This document shows, one piece after another, positions 1-6,039 of a stretch of DNA of 9,927 nt. The notes under the pieces are model-generated. The model made no database searches, had not been told where the DNA came from, and saw nothing but the letters and a program-made list of their open reading frames with translations. A program made the translations under genes and the position numbers. Source of the stretch: Candidatus Avelusimicrobium stercoris (lineage in GTDB: Bacteria; Elusimicrobiota; Elusimicrobia; Elusimicrobiales; Elusimicrobiaceae); assembly GCA_002432025.1 (NCBI GenBank), contig DJFE01000024.1, positions 1-9,927 of the forward strand, written 5' to 3'. Each line of letters opens with the position of its first letter. The stretch's first letter is position 1.

Positions 1-11
1 AAGGAGAAAAA

Positions 12-593
12 ATGAAAGGTTTTACTTCTATTGTGTCATCCCCGAAGGTTTCTGTCGGGGATCCGTTTTTATTAAAAAAAGAAAACGACAGATTCCCGAC
101 TACGACACTCGGGAATGCCGCCACTAGCACAGGTGGTCGCACGGCAACAGCGGGATTTACCCTTATAGAACTGTTAGTCGTCGTGCTCATTATTGGTATT
201 TTGGCGGCGGTGGCGTTGCCGCAATATACTTGGGCGGTGGAAAAGTCCCGCGCCAGCGAAGCCCTTGCCGTTTTAAAAACCTTCCGCGACGCCGAAGAGG
301 TGTATTATATGGCAAACGGTTCATACGCGGATAACTCTGAGGATTTGGATATTAAAGTTCCGCAAAGTAAATATTTTAACTATGTTTTTGCGGGTATTTC
401 CGTAGCCGCTTACCATAAGCAAAAGCCCTATTTGTTGGCCTACCGCCACTCCGTCAGCCAAGCGGCCGGGCAGGCAAATATCGTGTGTGGAACGGATTCC
501 TCCAACGCCGCGGATAGGGAATTTGCCCAAAATATTTGTAAGCGTTTAGGCGCCGCCGTTGACGGCGGAAACCGTTGGACCATTGTTAAGTAA
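12..593 (+). CDS. Type IV pilin-like (prepilin) protein with a repeat-derived leader
   Basis: A 193-residue type IV pilin or pseudopilin, expected to be cut and N-methylated by a prepilin peptidase and assembled into a pilus or secretion pseudopilus. The processing site is G48/F49, followed by FTLIELLVVVLIIGILAAVA with the conserved Glu at +5 (E53), then a long amphipathic helix (to about residue 100) and a small C-terminal domain with two cysteines (C159, C176) that could form a disulfide loop. The mature protein would be about 145 residues, normal for the family. The start is ATG 12, with AAGGAG at 1-6 spaced 5 nt; no in-frame ATG, GTG or TTG lies between codon 8 and the processing site. 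The oddity is the leader: 48 residues instead of the usual 6-25, encoded mostly by a dispersed double-hairpin repeat. The protein starts MKGFTS, so GFT appears at residues 3-5 and again at 48-50, as if a normal MK-GFTLIE start had been split. The exact pilin subtype cannot be told. Confidence 0.9.
   Translation: MKGFTSIVSSPKVSVGDPFLLKKENDRFPTTTLGNAATSTGGRTATAGFTLIELLVVVLIIGILAAVALPQYTWAVEKSRASEALAVLKTFRDAEEVYYMANGSYADNSEDLDIKVPQSKYFNYVFAGISVAAYHKQKPYLLAYRHSVSQAAGQANIVCGTDSSNAADREFAQNICKRLGAAVDGGNRWTIVK
35..119 (+). repeat. Double-hairpin repeat, copy 1 (inside the pilin leader)
   Basis: Hairpin 1 pairs ATCCCCGA (38-45) with TCGGGGAT (55-62) around the 9-nt loop AGGTTTCTG. Hairpin 2 pairs ATTCCCGA (92-99) with TCGGGAAT (109-116) around the 9-nt loop CTACGACAC. 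An A-rich spacer lies between. The loops match those of the copies at 662 and 9784, but the stems are of a CCCGA type instead of CTGGA, with pairing kept. The copy is read in frame as pilin residues about 9-36. A further module at 116-138 resembles the reverse complement of 9677-9700 and probably extends the inserted unit towards the processing site. Confidence 0.8.
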
Positions 594-661
594 ACCTGCT
601 TATTTGAGTGCTATTTTGCCCGCAGAATTGGGGGCTATGGCTTGGATATCTTAAAAATAAG

Positions 662-753
662 GTCATACTGGAAGGTTTGCCGGCGCGGAGCGTTCCAGTA
701 TCCATTGTTTTAATAACGACAGATCCTGGACTACGACTTTCCAGGATGACGAC
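662..753 (+). repeat. Double-hairpin repeat, copy 2
   Basis: Hairpin 1 pairs ATACTGGAA (665-673) with TTCCAGTAT (693-701) around an enlarged 19-nt loop that still starts GGTTT. Hairpin 2 pairs ATCCTGGA (723-730) with TCCAGGAT (740-747) around the 9-nt loop CTACGACTT. The copy starts GTCAT and ends GATGACGAC, so its ends form an imperfect terminal inverted repeat. Its last 33 nt (721-753) match 9841-9873 at 32 of 33 positions, in the same orientation. Confidence 0.85.
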
Positions 754-877
754 AACAACCAACGGCCCGTACCATAAATTCGGAAAAACTGCCGCCCGCT
801 AGGGGTTGTTTCGCAAGTGCGCGACATTGCGGAAATAGTGTGGCTCCATTAATCGTAACTTAGCGCATAGAGTGGCC

Positions 878-902
878 GCCCGCAGGGTCCAGCCCGCAGG
901 GT
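878..902 (+). repeat. Tandem 11-nt direct repeat upstream of the carbonic anhydrase promoter
   Basis: GCCCGCAGGGT occurs at 878-888 and again at 892-902, a 14-nt period, with a degenerate third unit (GCGCGCAGG) after it. It lies 22-46 nt upstream of the -10 hexamer, covering the -35 region and above. It could be a binding site for an activator or repressor of the carbonic anhydrase-PTS operon. That role is inferred only from position. Confidence 0.45.
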
Positions 903-923
903 GCGCGCAGGACGTTTTTAAAC

Positions 924-938
924 TGCTACAATATAAGT
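924..938 (+). promoter_or_regulatory. Extended -10 promoter placed for a leaderless transcript
   Basis: TG-C-TACAAT forms an extended -10 element (TG at 924-925, hexamer at 927-932). No good -35 is seen 17 nt upstream, as expected for an extended -10 promoter. Transcription would begin about 7 nt past the hexamer, which is the ATG at 939. There is no Shine-Dalgarno sequence in the 15 nt before this ATG. Confidence 0.5.
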
Positions 939-1556
939 ATGAATTTGACTGCTTATCCTAATGACGGGCTCCGCCAGTTGGTGGAGGGGTACCGCCGTTT
1001 TTTTAACGGGGACCCGGTCCGCCGCGGTTTTTGCGCTATCCACGCCGAGCAAATCGCCAATACGCAGGCTCCGCACTCAATGGTTGTCAGTTGTTTTGAC
1101 AGCCGCGTCTGCCCCGAGGCTATCTTTAATACAAACGACGGGCATATTTGCGTGCACCGCAATATGCTCAACCAAATTGACCAAGAAGACTTTTCTATGA
1201 TGGCCTCCTTGCGCTTTGCGGTGGAAAACTTAAAGGTGCAAAATATTGTGATTTTAGGCCATAGCGATTGTAACGCCGTTGCCAAACTCCAACATTTGGA
1301 GGAATTAACGCCCGAAATCCGCGCGTGGCTGGACCGCACGCATACCTCGTACCGCGGGGCCACGCTGGAAGAAGCCATTAAAAATAATGTACTGGACCAG
1401 TTGGGCCATTTAAAACAAATTCCGTGTGTGGCGTCCGCCGTGCAAGAGCGGGGGCTGAATTTGGAAGGGATGTATTTCCATATTAACACCGGGCGTATGG
1501 AGCGTTACAACGTCAAACAAAACCAATGGAATTTTATTTCTACGGAGGAAAAATAA
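939..1556 (+). CDS. Beta-class carbonic anhydrase
   Basis: A 205-residue cytoplasmic zinc enzyme interconverting CO2 and bicarbonate. The beta-class signature is complete: C52-F-D54-S-R56 with the Asp-Arg dyad, then H108 and C111 in GHSDC, giving a Cys-His-Cys zinc site, and the RNMLN segment (74-78) that matches the usual RNAGN region. Length is typical for bacterial beta enzymes. Two deviations are visible: HSDC is followed by Asn where Gly is usual, and the strand before it reads ICVHRN rather than the common FVVRN. The start at 939 gives a full N-terminal helix and coincides with the predicted transcription start. The next gene begins immediately after the stop codon, so the two are almost certainly cotranscribed. 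A fermenter may need bicarbonate for carboxylations, but a direct link to the PTS permease is only suggested by the operon. Confidence 0.92.
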   Translation: MNLTAYPNDGLRQLVEGYRRFFNGDPVRRGFCAIHAEQIANTQAPHSMVVSCFDSRVCPEAIFNTNDGHICVHRNMLNQIDQEDFSMMASLRFAVENLKVQNIVILGHSDCNAVAKLQHLEELTPEIRAWLDRTHTSYRGATLEEAIKNNVLDQLGHLKQIPCVASAVQERGLNLEGMYFHINTGRMERYNVKQNQWNFISTEEK

Positions 1557-2960
1557 ATGCCTGCCGATTTGAAAAATATGTATAAAGATATTTTAGCGGC
1601 CGTTGGCGGGGCGGACAACATTGCCACGCTGGGCTGCTGTATGACGCGCCTGCGCTTTACCGTAAAGGATGAAACCCTAGTAAAGCCCGAAGCCCTGCGT
1701 AACGTGCCGGATGTGGCGGGCTACTTTTATTCGGGCGTACAGCACCAGTTGATTGTGGGGCCTTCTACGGCGGGGAAGTTGGCATCTTACTTTCAGGAAC
1801 GCCATCACTTTGCACCGCTTTCCAATACCGCCTACCAAGCCCCGGCCAAAGAGGAGCCGGCTCCTGCGGTGGGAGACGTACAGGAAAACAAAACCGCCGT
1901 GCGCAAACGCTATTCCAGTTGGCTAAGCAAGGCTTGCTCAGTGGTGGGAAATATTTTTCTGCCGCTGATTCCGGCGTATATCGGCTGCGGGTTACTGTTG
2001 GGGATTAGCAATATTTTGGCTAAAACCGTGCTGGCGGACAGCCCCAACGCCGCGGGCTTGCTGGCGGTGTTCGGGCAGGGGATTTTCTTCTATTTAAATG
2101 CGGTGGTGGGGTATAACGCCAATAAAGAATTTGGCGGAACTCCTGCCTTGGGCGTGGCGTTTGCGGGTATTTTGAATATGCCGGCGCTTGCCAAAATTAC
2201 GCTCTTTGGAGCACCGTTAATGCCCGGAAAGGGGGGCGTAATTGCCGTACTTTTGGTGTGCCTGGCGGGCAGTTGGTTTGAAAAACGCTTGCGCTCTTTT
2301 ATTAACGGCACTTGGGAAATGTTTATTACGCCGACGCTTACTATTTTGGTGGTGGGCTTTGTATCCTTGGCGTTAATCCAGCCGGTGGCGGGAGAACTGT
2401 CGGACTGGCTCGCGCTGTTTACGCAAAAGGCCTTGGCGCACGGCGGCTGGCTGACGGGGGCTCTCTTGGGCGGAACCTTCTTGCCGCTTGTGATGATGGG
2501 TGTACACCAAAGTTTAGTGCCGATTCATCAACAACTGGTGGATATGCTGGGGATGAATCCCTTGTTCCCTATTTTGTGTATGGCTGGGGCCGGGCAGGTG
2601 GGCGCGGCGGTGGCGGTGCTTTTAAAGACCAAAAACACGCGCTTAAAAACGATTGTAAAGACGGCCTTGCCCGTGGGCCTGTTGGGCATTGGCGAGCCGC
2701 TTATTTATGGCGTAACCTTGCCGCTTTTTAAACCCTTTATCGGCGCGTGTCTGGGGGCGGCTGTCGGCGGAGCCGTGATTGCGGCCTGCCACGTTACTTC
2801 CGCTATCCCGTTTGGCGTTTCGGGGGTGGTGTTGTTTCTCGCGCTATCCAATTTGCACAGCGCCATTTTTTACGGCGTAGGCTTTTTGTGCGCGCTTTTG
2901 GCCGGATTTGCAATTACGTGGAAACTTGGTTTTGACGACCCGCCCAATGACGAAATTTAA
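1557..2960 (+). CDS. PTS sugar transporter EIIBC, glucose superfamily, MurP-like
   Basis: A 467-residue inner-membrane permease that imports and phosphorylates a sugar with phosphate from PEP via EI, HPr and an EIIA. Residues 1-85 form the EIIB domain, with the phospho-accepting cysteine C28 in CCMTRLRF. A Pro/Ala/Glu-rich linker (about 86-118) leads to the EIIC domain (about 120-460) with many hydrophobic helices, MGVHQSLVPIH (314-324) and the signature GIGEPLIYGVTLP (377-389). That wording is closest in my memory to N-acetylmuramic acid (MurP) and related permeases; glucose and sucrose types differ there. There is no EIIA domain, as in MurP, so a separate EIIA must serve it. The start ATG directly abuts the upstream TAA, with GGAGG at 1544-1548. 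No MurNAc-6-phosphate etherase (murQ) is in the window, so the substrate stays open. A strong terminator follows. Confidence 0.9.
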   Translation: MPADLKNMYKDILAAVGGADNIATLGCCMTRLRFTVKDETLVKPEALRNVPDVAGYFYSGVQHQLIVGPSTAGKLASYFQERHHFAPLSNTAYQAPAKEEPAPAVGDVQENKTAVRKRYSSWLSKACSVVGNIFLPLIPAYIGCGLLLGISNILAKTVLADSPNAAGLLAVFGQGIFFYLNAVVGYNANKEFGGTPALGVAFAGILNMPALAKITLFGAPLMPGKGGVIAVLLVCLAGSWFEKRLRSFINGTWEMFITPTLTILVVGFVSLALIQPVAGELSDWLALFTQKALAHGGWLTGALLGGTFLPLVMMGVHQSLVPIHQQLVDMLGMNPLFPILCMAGAGQVGAAVAVLLKTKNTRLKTIVKTALPVGLLGIGEPLIYGVTLPLFKPFIGACLGAAVGGAVIAACHVTSAIPFGVSGVVLFLALSNLHSAIFYGVGFLCALLAGFAITWKLGFDDPPNDEI

Positions 2961-2966
2961 CGGACG

Positions 2967-2996
2967 AAAAAGCCCCCGGTTTAACGGGGGCTTTTT
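2967..2996. terminator. Bidirectional rho-independent terminator
   Basis: AGCCCCCG (2971-2978) pairs with CGGGGGCT (2985-2992) around the loop GTTTAA. The stem extends through A-T pairs to 12 bp and is flanked by an A-run on the left and a T-run on the right. It can end the plus-strand PTS transcript and the convergent minus-strand radical SAM transcript, whose stop codon is at 3006-3008. Confidence 0.9.
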
Positions 2997-3005
2997 TGTC
3001 GTATG

Positions 3006-3827
3006 TTATTCGCCGGAATAAGAGGGAAACGAGCCAAAGAAAATATCCGCCCGCACATTTTGTTCGTGGCAATAGTCAGTAATCTCTTTGGCGAGTTTCG
3101 TCCAATAAGACGAGTCTTGCTTGATGTAAATATCGCCCATTAGCGGCAAGGCGTCGGGGTAGTGCCCTTCCACAAAATCCATTACCTTGCGATGGAAGGC
3201 CGGGCGCATATTCAAACTGTCAAACCCGTAACGGTTTACATAAGGTTTGGTAAGGGCGATAATTTGTTTCCAGTCCGTAATGCCCGGAAAGAGCGGCGCC
3301 ACCATTACGGCGGTGGAAATGCCCGCCCCGTGCAAGGTTTTTAAGGCGTTTATTTTGTCCGCCACGGGCGAAGCACCGGGCTCGGCTGCTTGTCTAAAAC
3401 CCTCATCGGCGGACGAAAAGGAAAGGGCCACTTCGCATTGGTAGAGTTGCTTAAACAAATCTATATCCCGCACGACGAGGGCCGATTTGGTAAGAATATA
3501 CACCTTGGCTTGGCAATAGACCAGTTGCTTAATGATGTTGCGGGTGAGTCCGTATTCTTTTTCATAGGGATTATACGGGTCCGTTACCGAACTTAACATT
3601 ACGCGGGTGCGGAAGAGTTTGCTTGGTTTTAGTGGTACGTCGCATTGTTTTACGTCTAAAAATTCGCCCCACTCCTCACTATGGCCGCTGAATTTGCGCA
3701 TATATTCCGCATAGCAATAAATACACTTGTGCGGACAGCCGACATACGGGTTTATGGCGTAATCAAACCCGGCGATTTTGGACTTGGAAAGGAGCGTTTT
3801 AACAGGTGTCGTATCAAGGCGGATCAT
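3006..3827 (-). CDS. Radical SAM protein, SplB-like (COG1533-type)
   Basis: A 273-residue radical SAM enzyme. The [4Fe-4S]/SAM motif is C31-x3-C35-x2-C38, in the setting NPYVGCPHKCIYCYA, which is typical of the spore photoproduct lyase-like (SplB-related) group. Further family-like segments are SSVTDPYNPYEK (about 79-90), LTKSALVVRDIDL (114-126) and the C-terminal FFGSFPSY. True spore photoproduct lyase is longer and belongs to spore formers; this shorter version belongs to the broad uncharacterised relatives, so the substrate is unknown. The start ATG at 3827 is preceded by GGGAG on the minus strand at a usual distance. It stands alone, divergent from the Sel1 gene and convergent with the PTS operon. 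Confidence 0.88.
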   Translation of the reverse strand: MIRLDTTPVKTLLSKSKIAGFDYAINPYVGCPHKCIYCYAEYMRKFSGHSEEWGEFLDVKQCDVPLKPSKLFRTRVMLSSVTDPYNPYEKEYGLTRNIIKQLVYCQAKVYILTKSALVVRDIDLFKQLYQCEVALSFSSADEGFRQAAEPGASPVADKINALKTLHGAGISTAVMVAPLFPGITDWKQIIALTKPYVNRYGFDSLNMRPAFHRKVMDFVEGHYPDALPLMGDIYIKQDSSYWTKLAKEITDYCHEQNVRADIFFGSFPSYSGE

Positions 3828-3887
3828 AGTGTCTTCTCCCTAGCGAAATATTTTTATATAGTGTACAATATCTACAAGGAGAACGAA
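3828..3887. promoter_or_regulatory. Short divergent promoter region
   Basis: The 60-nt gap between two divergent starts is AT-rich. On the plus strand TACAAT (3864-3869) could be a -10 for the Sel1 gene, followed by AAGGAG (3876-3881) and ATG 3888. On the minus strand TATAAA (reverse complement of 3853-3858) could be a -10 for the radical SAM gene. The two hexamers are only about 5 nt apart, so the promoters would overlap. Neither has a convincing -35. Confidence 0.4.
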
Positions 3888-4304
3888 ATGCAACTTGCTA
3901 CTTTGCACACCTGGTGGGATAAAATAAAGCATTTTTTTGACTTTGCCGCGCGCCGCCGTGCCTTGTATGAACAATGGGACCGCTTGGCCTCCAACGGCGA
4001 CGAAGAAGCCCGCTACCGCCTGCTGATGCTCTACCAAGAGGAAGGACGCGAATATTATCCCTTGGCCTTTAAATGGACGGTAGTAATGGCCAATAAAGGC
4101 GAAGATTGCGGTGTAATGTTGCAAGCGGCGGAAATGTACCAGGCGGGCGACGGCGTGCCCAAGGACGATTCCAAGGCGCTCTTGTGGTTTGAGCGCGCGC
4201 TTTCAATGCACATTGTGCAAGGCAAAAATTCTCCGCTGTCTGTTGACGCTTCCAACTATATCCAAGAACGTATCCAAACCCTGCGCCGCGAACTGGGCCG
4301 CTAA
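3888..4304 (+). CDS. Small Sel1-like repeat protein
   Basis: A 138-residue, probably cytoplasmic protein with two Sel1-like (TPR-related) helical repeats at about residues 38-71 and 72-107. The second has the clearest signature: AAEMYQAGDGVPKDDSKALLWFERA. Such repeats are protein-interaction scaffolds; no enzyme motif is present. There is no signal peptide; the N-terminus is amphipathic with aromatic residues (WWDKIKHFFDF). I chose ATG 3888 because AAGGAG lies 6 nt upstream. The frame stays open back to 3681, but that part overlaps the divergent gene and has no ribosome site. It is followed after 39 nt by the TPR gene, and both proteins are helical-repeat scaffolds, so a shared complex is possible but not shown. 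Confidence 0.85.
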   Translation: MQLATLHTWWDKIKHFFDFAARRRALYEQWDRLASNGDEEARYRLLMLYQEEGREYYPLAFKWTVVMANKGEDCGVMLQAAEMYQAGDGVPKDDSKALLWFERALSMHIVQGKNSPLSVDASNYIQERIQTLRRELGR

Positions 4305-4307
4305 CGT

Positions 4308-4343
4308 TTGCCCAAGTCCCCGTTTTTTATTTATCATATACAT
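4308..4343 (+). promoter_or_regulatory. Possible promoter for a leaderless TPR-protein mRNA
   Basis: TTGCCC (4308-4313) and TATCAT (4332-4337) are spaced 18 nt and could be -35 and -10. The hexamer ends 6 nt before ATG 4344, so transcription would start at the A of the start codon. No Shine-Dalgarno sequence precedes this ATG. Read-through from the Sel1 gene, 39 nt upstream, is the alternative. Confidence 0.35.
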
Positions 4344-6038
4344 ATGCAGCCCAAACGGTTTTTTATACCCTTTTTACTTACGGCGGGGATATTTATTTTG
4401 CCCGCCGGGCCGTTGCACGCGTTCTTCCCGTTTTCATTTGGCAAGCAGGAGATTAAAACCGATTATTCCCAAACCGTGTGGGACCGTATGATGTTGGAAC
4501 AATCGGCGGTGGATATGCGGCGCGGTATGGGCGAAATGAGCCAAGCCCGCTATAAAGAAGCCACGGACAGTTTTGCGCGTGCCGTTATCAAAAACGCCAA
4601 ATCGCCATTGCCGTATTTGCTGTTGGGGGCTTCGCTCTATTGGAGCGGCAAGGTGGAGGACGCCATCAGCGAATATAAAGAAGCCCAACGGTTAGACCCC
4701 AAAAATCCGCTGTCTTACCAGTTGCTTGGCATTGCCGCCGGCTGGAAGGGGGACGTAAAGCAGGCGCAGGAATACTTTTTAAAGGCCAATGAACTAGATG
4801 AAAATAAAGCCGATACGCATATGAATTTGGGTTCCACCTATGCGGTGGAGCAAAACTGGGAAAAGGCCTTGGAGCATTTTCGCCGGGCGGTGGAACTGGC
4901 GCCGCAGGAACCCTTGTACCATTACCAGTTGGGTACTTTATATGAAAATATGGGTAGAGATGAGCAGGCCGAAGCATCCTTCAAAAAAGCGTTGCGGCTG
5001 TTCCCGTCCTACGAGGATGCGCAGTTAAGTTTGGGCGCGCTGGAAGAAAAATTAAACCGCCCGCAGGAAGCCCTAAAATATTACAAAAAAGCCGTCCACA
5101 CCAAGCCCGGCGACTATGTGGCGCGGTTGCGTTATGCGTTTTTGCTCGTCAAACAAGGGAATAAAAAGAGAGCGCGCGAAGTGCTGGAAGAAGCGTTTTC
5201 CATTACCCGCTTTAAGTCGGAGGGACTTGCGTTAAACGCCGTGTACCGTGCCAGCGGACGCTCGGCGGAGGATTTTAAAAAGCAGATTGAGGATTTTAAA
5301 ACGGGCCTTGAAAAGGTGTCCGCTTCCAAGGCGGTAAATATTGAGGTTTCCTTGGAGTATAACCCGGTGTCCTCCGCGCCCAAAAGCACGGGCCGCCGCG
5401 GGCAAACCTTTGAACAGGCCTATCAAACCTTGCGCGCAGAAAGCGCCGCGCCGGATGACCTTTCGCCCCGCGCTTTTAAGCGGATGTTTACCTTGCCGGA
5501 AGGTTCCGCCGCGGAACGCCAACAGCAAATAGATAATTTAATTTCCGGCTTGGAGCAGGCGGTGGCCGAGGGGAGCGGAAAGTATAACGTCAATTTGTCT
5601 ATGCAGGGGCGGACGGTGGATTTTGCTTCACCCTCGGCTCTTACGCAAAACAATTTAAACGCGCCCAAGGCCGTGTACGACCCGCGCATTGTGGGCAACG
5701 ATATGGGGCTGTGGGTAATGGGGCGGACTTGGATTTTTTTCGTAGATGACGCGGCGGCCGAATTGCAGGAGTCTTTGCCCGTGTGTGCGGCTGATAATTT
5801 GTGCGAGCTTTTAACGGGCGTGGCCGCCCTGGCGCGCGGAAACAGCGCGCAAGCCAAGCAGGCGTTTTTGTCTGCGCAAAACAAAAGCCCGCAGGACGAA
5901 CTGCCGTGGTTGGGGTTAGGCACGGCCTCTGTGGTGGCGGGGCAGGACGATGAAGCCCGCACGCATTACGAGCGCGCCTTGCGTTTGGACCCCAAAAACA
6001 AAATTGCCGCGCGGAATTTAAAGGTATTGGCGGAGTAA
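4344..6038 (+). CDS. Exported TPR-repeat protein
   Basis: A 564-residue protein with an N-terminal signal peptide: basic MQPKR, a hydrophobic core, then PLHA (23-26) before the likely cleavage. No lipobox cysteine is seen, so it should be periplasmic or outer-membrane associated. Residues 65-290 hold about six tandem TPRs, for example AISEYKEAQRLDPKNPLSYQ, with a final pair near 487-560 ending in YERALRLDPKN. Between them, residues 305-475 are not TPR-like and contain two diverged copies of a helix plus beta-strand unit (311-340 and 392-422). Tetratricopeptide repeats bind partner proteins; the partner is unknown. I prefer ATG 4344 over an in-frame TTG at 4308 because the signal peptide then begins normally. 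The next gene, rsmA, starts 1 nt past the stop, so the two are cotranscribed. In a pilin-rich genome a role in pilus or secretion assembly is plausible but unproven. Confidence 0.88.
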   Translation: MQPKRFFIPFLLTAGIFILPAGPLHAFFPFSFGKQEIKTDYSQTVWDRMMLEQSAVDMRRGMGEMSQARYKEATDSFARAVIKNAKSPLPYLLLGASLYWSGKVEDAISEYKEAQRLDPKNPLSYQLLGIAAGWKGDVKQAQEYFLKANELDENKADTHMNLGSTYAVEQNWEKALEHFRRAVELAPQEPLYHYQLGTLYENMGRDEQAEASFKKALRLFPSYEDAQLSLGALEEKLNRPQEALKYYKKAVHTKPGDYVARLRYAFLLVKQGNKKRAREVLEEAFSITRFKSEGLALNAVYRASGRSAEDFKKQIEDFKTGLEKVSASKAVNIEVSLEYNPVSSAPKSTGRRGQTFEQAYQTLRAESAAPDDLSPRAFKRMFTLPEGSAAERQQQIDNLISGLEQAVAEGSGKYNVNLSMQGRTVDFASPSALTQNNLNAPKAVYDPRIVGNDMGLWVMGRTWIFFVDDAAAELQESLPVCAADNLCELLTGVAALARGNSAQAKQAFLSAQNKSPQDELPWLGLGTASVVAGQDDEARTHYERALRLDPKNKIAARNLKVLAE

Positions 6039-6039
6039 T

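Larger units (their letters stand above)
594..938. other. Intergenic region between pilin and carbonic anhydrase
   Basis: This 345-nt stretch holds no gene I can support. It contains repeat copy 2 (662-753), an imperfect hairpin pairing TTTCGCAA (809-816) with TTGCGGAAA (827-835, one bulge), a 14-nt-period direct repeat (878-902) and the promoter of the downstream gene. No clear rho-independent terminator follows the pilin; the first hairpin of the repeat followed by a T-rich run (702-712) is the nearest candidate. An open frame at 608-802 is mostly translated repeat and is not believed. Confidence 0.7.

Noticed and set aside
608..802. A 64-codon open frame on the plus strand
   Set aside because: Most of it is translated repeat copy 2, it has no ribosome site, and its product has no recognisable domain.
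953..1489. A 178-codon open frame on the minus strand inside the carbonic anhydrase gene
   Set aside because: It is antisense to a gene with all catalytic motifs, and its product matches nothing known to me.
3681..3887. A longer N-terminus for the Sel1-repeat protein
   Set aside because: The extra 69 codons overlap the divergent radical SAM gene, and AAGGAG sits correctly before ATG 3888.
4308..4343. A TTG start for the TPR protein
   Set aside because: It would add 12 residues before a signal peptide that already starts properly at ATG 4344, and it has no ribosome site.
5423..5962. A 179-codon open frame on the minus strand inside the TPR gene
   Set aside because: It is a GC-driven shadow of a well-supported gene; the product is Ser/Ala/Pro-rich without motifs and no ribosome site precedes it.
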